From the NCBI GenBank assembly GCA_947053345.1, contig CAMRSM010000014.1, forward strand, positions 1-64,000: a DNA stretch of 64,000 nucleotides. The letters run 5' to 3'. Below, one piece after another: positions 61,604-64,000 of the stretch. The stretch's first letter is position 1. Each line of letters starts with the position of its first letter. Made by a program: the position numbers and the translations under genes. Origin of the DNA: an uncultured Lachnospiraceae bacterium (GTDB taxonomy: Bacteria; Bacillota; Clostridia; Lachnospirales; Lachnospiraceae). The notes below the pieces were generated by a model. It had not been told where the DNA came from and did no database searches. It saw only the letters and a program-made list of their open reading frames with translations.

Positions 61604-62737
61604 TCAAGTTCCCGGATGGATATGGTATTTCACCCCATACGCTTCCCAGGGGGCGGGAACTTCCAGTTTATTGACCATTTCTTCCAGCACGTCTTCCGGG
61701 ATGTGCCTTGTGCGGATGCGGTTGCGGGCAAGCAGCTCCCCGTAGGGTGCTTCCAGATAAAGGATGTGGACCCGCGCACGGTAGCCGGAAAAAAGCCGGA
61801 CCAGCCGCATGCGCGTCTCCGGTATGATATTGGTCGCATTCCAGATAAAGGGCTGCTTCCGGGAAAGATAGCCCTTTGCGCGTTCTGTCCCGGCGCGCGC
61901 GACGCGCGCGGAATCTTTTGCGGGCGGGAGCTTCAACTCCTCCCGGATCTCATCGAGGGAGATCACCGGCATGCCCGCAGCGTGTTCCGCGATCCACGTA
62001 TCCTTTCCGGCAAGGGGCAGGCCGGAGAGCAGAAACACATCAAAATCGGTGTCGTCGTAGAGCGCAGAGCCCTGCCACAGGTCATCCCTCGCAAAGAACT
62101 GCGCTCTCGTGTAGGGATTGGCAAAGGGGTAGGGGCGTTCCCAGACGGAGCATTCCTTTGCGTATTCCGCGAACCATTCCACATGCCCCACAAGCTCATT
62201 TTCCCCCTCGGTCAGCCGCCCGAGCACGTCGGCCTTTGAGAGCAGGTACAAAAGCCGCAGGGGAATGCTTTCTGCGGCCTTGGTCAATGCCGCCTCCGGC
62301 CTTGCTTTTTTCCAGAACCAGACGGGCAGGCCGTGGAAACGGATGGCGTTTGCCACCCATTCCCGCTGCGCGAAGGTTAAGCCGAAACGCCCTGCCCCCC
62401 GGTAAGTCATCTGCCGGAACTGCCTTGCCCCGGCGATGGTGTGCTTCGGGGAGATCGGGATTCCTTCCTCCCATTTTGTACATGTCTTTTTCCCGATGTC
62501 ATGGAAGGCGGCTGCCAGAAATAACAATTCCTGTTCCTCCGGGCGCAGATCCTGCCATTCCGGAAGATTCTTTAATGCATCGCAGACCATTTCCGTATGG
62601 CGGTAAACATCCCCCTCCGCGTGGTACGCCTTGTTTTGCGGAACTTGTTTCAGCGATAAAAGTTCCGGGCAATGCTGCGTTATGGCAGGAAAGGAGAAAT
62701 TGTCCCGGCGGATCATTTCCAGAATATTCTCATTCAT
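61604..62737 (-). CDS. HD-Pnk: HD phosphoesterase / polynucleotide kinase
   Basis: The 377-residue protein joins an N-terminal HD domain (His47 in YRHTEM, FHDIGKKTC at 79-85) to a C-terminal P-loop kinase domain (GLPLAGKDTW near residue 236, Asp in ISLDEIRE, Arg-rich lid). This matches HD-Pnk of Runella, which is known to remove 2',3'-cyclic and 3'-phosphates and to phosphorylate 5'-OH ends, preparing broken RNA or DNA for ligation. The ATG at 62737 overlaps the end of the ligase gene by 8 bases; the longer frame from 62878 lies inside that gene. It should work directly with the ligase. Confidence 0.88.
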   Translation of the reverse strand: MNENILEMIRRDNFSFPAITQHCPELLSLKQVPQNKAYHAEGDVYRHTEMVCDALKNLPEWQDLRPEEQELLFLAAAFHDIGKKTCTKWEEGIPISPKHTIAGARQFRQMTYRGAGRFGLTFAQREWVANAIRFHGLPVWFWKKARPEAALTKAAESIPLRLLYLLSKADVLGRLTEGENELVGHVEWFAEYAKECSVWERPYPFANPYTRAQFFARDDLWQGSALYDDTDFDVFLLSGLPLAGKDTWIAEHAAGMPVISLDEIREELKLPPAKDSARVARAGTERAKGYLSRKQPFIWNATNIIPETRMRLVRLFSGYRARVHILYLEAPYGELLARNRIRTRHIPEDVLEEMVNKLEVPAPWEAYGVKYHIHPGT

Positions 62738-63659
62738 CCGTACCACCGCCTTTTTCCGGGGAGGAGAGCCGGACTTTTCCGGAATTTGACAGGCACTGCC
62801 CCGGTTTTTTTGCGCCGTTTCCACCGCCCGCGAAAAGAGGGACGGGATTTTCCGGGTTTTGTATGTTTCCCATATCAAAAAGATCCACCCCGTCCGCTAA
62901 GAGATTTGCGACGATCGGGCGTTTCATCCAGTGGGTTTGTGAATCAAGGATCGTATTGAGGAACGAACCCCGCACATATTTTAAGCGGTCCGTCACATAA
63001 TCCCCATCCTCCACTTTGATGTAAATTCCTTCCATGATCCCGCTTAAATCGGTCTGTTGGCGCGCCATGCTAAAACTTACGCCGCTTTTTTGGCATTGCC
63101 TTGCAAAGTTTTCTTCCCGGTTTTCCGATATAAAAAGACTCTTGCCGATCCAGTCCGCGATTTCCGCCGTGCTTTGATAATATCCCTGTGACAATACGCG
63201 CACGGAGCGGATGAACGGGGCAGCGGCGAGAAATTCCCGGCGCTTTTTCGTGGAGAAGAATCGGCCGGCCTCCCGGTCGTAAATATCAAATTCCATGAAA
63301 TAGTGGGGAAGCCGGTCATAAAATACCGTGTGTTTCGCGTAAAGCCATTCCCCGTAGAGGATATAGCGGTCGGAAAGAAGACGGAAAAGCGGTTCTTCAA
63401 AACAGCCTGCCCAGAGCTTAAAAAGATCAAATTGCCGCTCCCCGTATCCGCCGTTTAAATAGTGCCCGCGGCTTTGCAGCAGCATTTTCCCGTCCGGTGT
63501 AAAGCGGATGCCGCAGTTTGCCCCGTCCACTTTTTCTTCCAAAACCAGATATTTTCCGGCAATTTCCTCAAAACTGACACAGGACAGATCCTCGTCGCCT
63601 GCCTGTTCCCTGGAACCCTCCAGATGGCGGGTGCGGGGATATTTTAATATTTGTTCCAT
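62730..63659 (-). CDS. ATP-dependent RNA-ligase-family protein
   Basis: The 309-residue protein is a nucleotidyltransferase of the RNA ligase superfamily. Motif I is EEKVDGANCG with Lys43 as the AMP-accepting residue; later motifs are LYGEWLYAKH, YFMEFDIYDR, MEGIYIKVED and DRLKYVRG. It should seal 5'-phosphate and 3'-OH ends made by HD-Pnk. The ATG at 63659 follows GGAGGA by 8 bases; an ATG at 63674 lies within that ribosome binding site. The C terminus is Gly/Lys-rich. Whether it seals RNA, DNA or both is not decided by sequence. Confidence 0.88.
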   Translation of the reverse strand: MEQILKYPRTRHLEGSREQAGDEDLSCVSFEEIAGKYLVLEEKVDGANCGIRFTPDGKMLLQSRGHYLNGGYGERQFDLFKLWAGCFEEPLFRLLSDRYILYGEWLYAKHTVFYDRLPHYFMEFDIYDREAGRFFSTKKRREFLAAAPFIRSVRVLSQGYYQSTAEIADWIGKSLFISENREENFARQCQKSGVSFSMARQQTDLSGIMEGIYIKVEDGDYVTDRLKYVRGSFLNTILDSQTHWMKRPIVANLLADGVDLFDMGNIQNPENPVPLFAGGGNGAKKPGQCLSNSGKVRLSSPEKGGGTDE

Positions 63660-63722
63660 ATTTATTTCCTCCATTCTGACTTAGACGGCTGCTTAAGCTT
63701 CCGGCGGCCAGCCAGAAACGGG

Positions 63723-63760
63723 GATAAAAAATGCCATGCGGAATAAATCTCCACATGGCA
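63723..63760 (-). terminator. Minus-strand terminator before the ligase gene
   Basis: On the minus strand GCCATG-U-GGA pairs with UCC-G-CAUGGC (a G-U pair only on this strand) around a 7-base loop and is followed by ATTTTTT. It lies 60-70 bases upstream of the ligase start. Confidence 0.75.
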
Positions 63761-63955
63761 ATAAACGAACCGTTCCGCGAGGAGATCCCGTGCAGGGTGC
63801 ACTTTTGTATCATGCACCGTATCCCGTATTCTGACTGAAAAAGAAGTACAAAAACAACAGCCTCGTAAAAAGTAAAAATCCGACGCGGTGATTGTTTTGT
63901 TTTCTTGTCAGAACGCGGTTTACATGGGGTCCTCCAATCGGCAGTATAATAGATC
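63723..63955 (-). ncRNA. Candidate structured small RNA or leader upstream of RNA repair operon
   Basis: About 230 bases without a reading frame form a long irregular hairpin on the minus strand: 63925-63934 with 63781-63789, 63906-63916 with 63825-63835 (one mismatch, one G-U) and 63892-63905 with 63841-63857. G-U pairs favour the minus strand, as for the terminator that ends it. A possible promoter (CGGACA-17-TATAAA) lies near 63962-63992. It could be a Y-RNA-like or other small RNA, or an attenuated leader of the operon. The exact ends are uncertain. Confidence 0.4.
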
Positions 63956-64000
63956 TGCTATATTTTATACGATGCGGGGCACGGTCTGTCCGGTCATGCC

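Noticed and set aside
61551..62239. Plus-strand frames continuing past the DUF2828 break
   Set aside because: From 61604 on they are the antisense of the HD-Pnk gene, whose domains are clearly conserved.
63723..63955. 6S RNA identity for the candidate small RNA
   Set aside because: The rod-like fold and length are similar, but I could not match conserved 6S bubble sequences, so only a neutral call is made.

Overview
The window looks like chromosomal DNA from a Gram-positive anaerobe of the class Clostridia, most likely a Lachnospiraceae-type gut bacterium. This is inferred from several traits: type III glutamine synthetase, a T-box in front of leuS, strong AGGAGG ribosome binding sites, sigma-A promoters with 17-bp spacers, lipoproteins with TEAP-type linkers, a class B sortase, and Crh-like HPr. 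The G+C content is moderately high. No rRNA operon, CRISPR array, prophage or intact insertion sequence was seen.

Layout. 1-3.9 kb: a Crh-like HPr protein, an unknown protein, then serC-serA-xpt. 4-7.7 kb: a heterodimeric ABC exporter. 7.9-11.2 kb: a nitroreductase, ThrH (which can supply the last step of serine synthesis), an RsmC-like methyltransferase with an HD hydrolase, and a DUF2383 protein. 11.5-14.5 kb: a large c-di-GMP protein with two solute-binding domains. 14.7-20.1 kb: manA, a DUF624 membrane protein, glgB with a histone-like basic tail, and mscS. 20.1-26.7 kb: a structured intergenic region, glnN and a NatA/NatB-type ABC system. 26.9-31.5 kb: an orphan solute-binding lipoprotein next to a second c-di-GMP protein. 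31.8-37.7 kb: a YhaO/YhaN (SbcD/SbcC-like) nuclease pair and a GH20 hexosaminidase. 37.9-38.4 kb: five tRNA genes (Pro, Gly, Arg, His, Gln).

38.5-49.9 kb holds mostly cell-surface genes: a DJ-1 protein, a vWA lipoprotein, a polysaccharide deacetylase, a tandem carbohydrate-binding lipoprotein, leuS with its T-box, a class B sortase with its probable TPQTG substrate, and two small paralogous-looking proteins of unknown function. 50-58.2 kb carries one-carbon and methyl-cycle genes: luxS, a fused double-HAD protein, a 2-hydroxyacid dehydrogenase, a homocysteine methyltransferase-MTHFR fusion and metH. LuxS returns homocysteine, which the last two enzymes can remethylate. 58.2-61.1 kb is a patch of gene remnants and lipoproteins of unknown function.

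The right end (61.1-64 kb) is the most interesting part. A nucleic-acid repair operon on the minus strand encodes an ATP-dependent RNA-ligase-family protein and an HD-Pnk end-healing enzyme. It converges on a broken DUF2828 (Ro/TROVE-like) gene. Upstream of the operon lies a long self-complementary region ending in a strong minus-strand terminator, which may be a small RNA or a leader. Together these resemble the Ro-Y RNA-Rtc type of RNA repair locus, but built from different enzymes.
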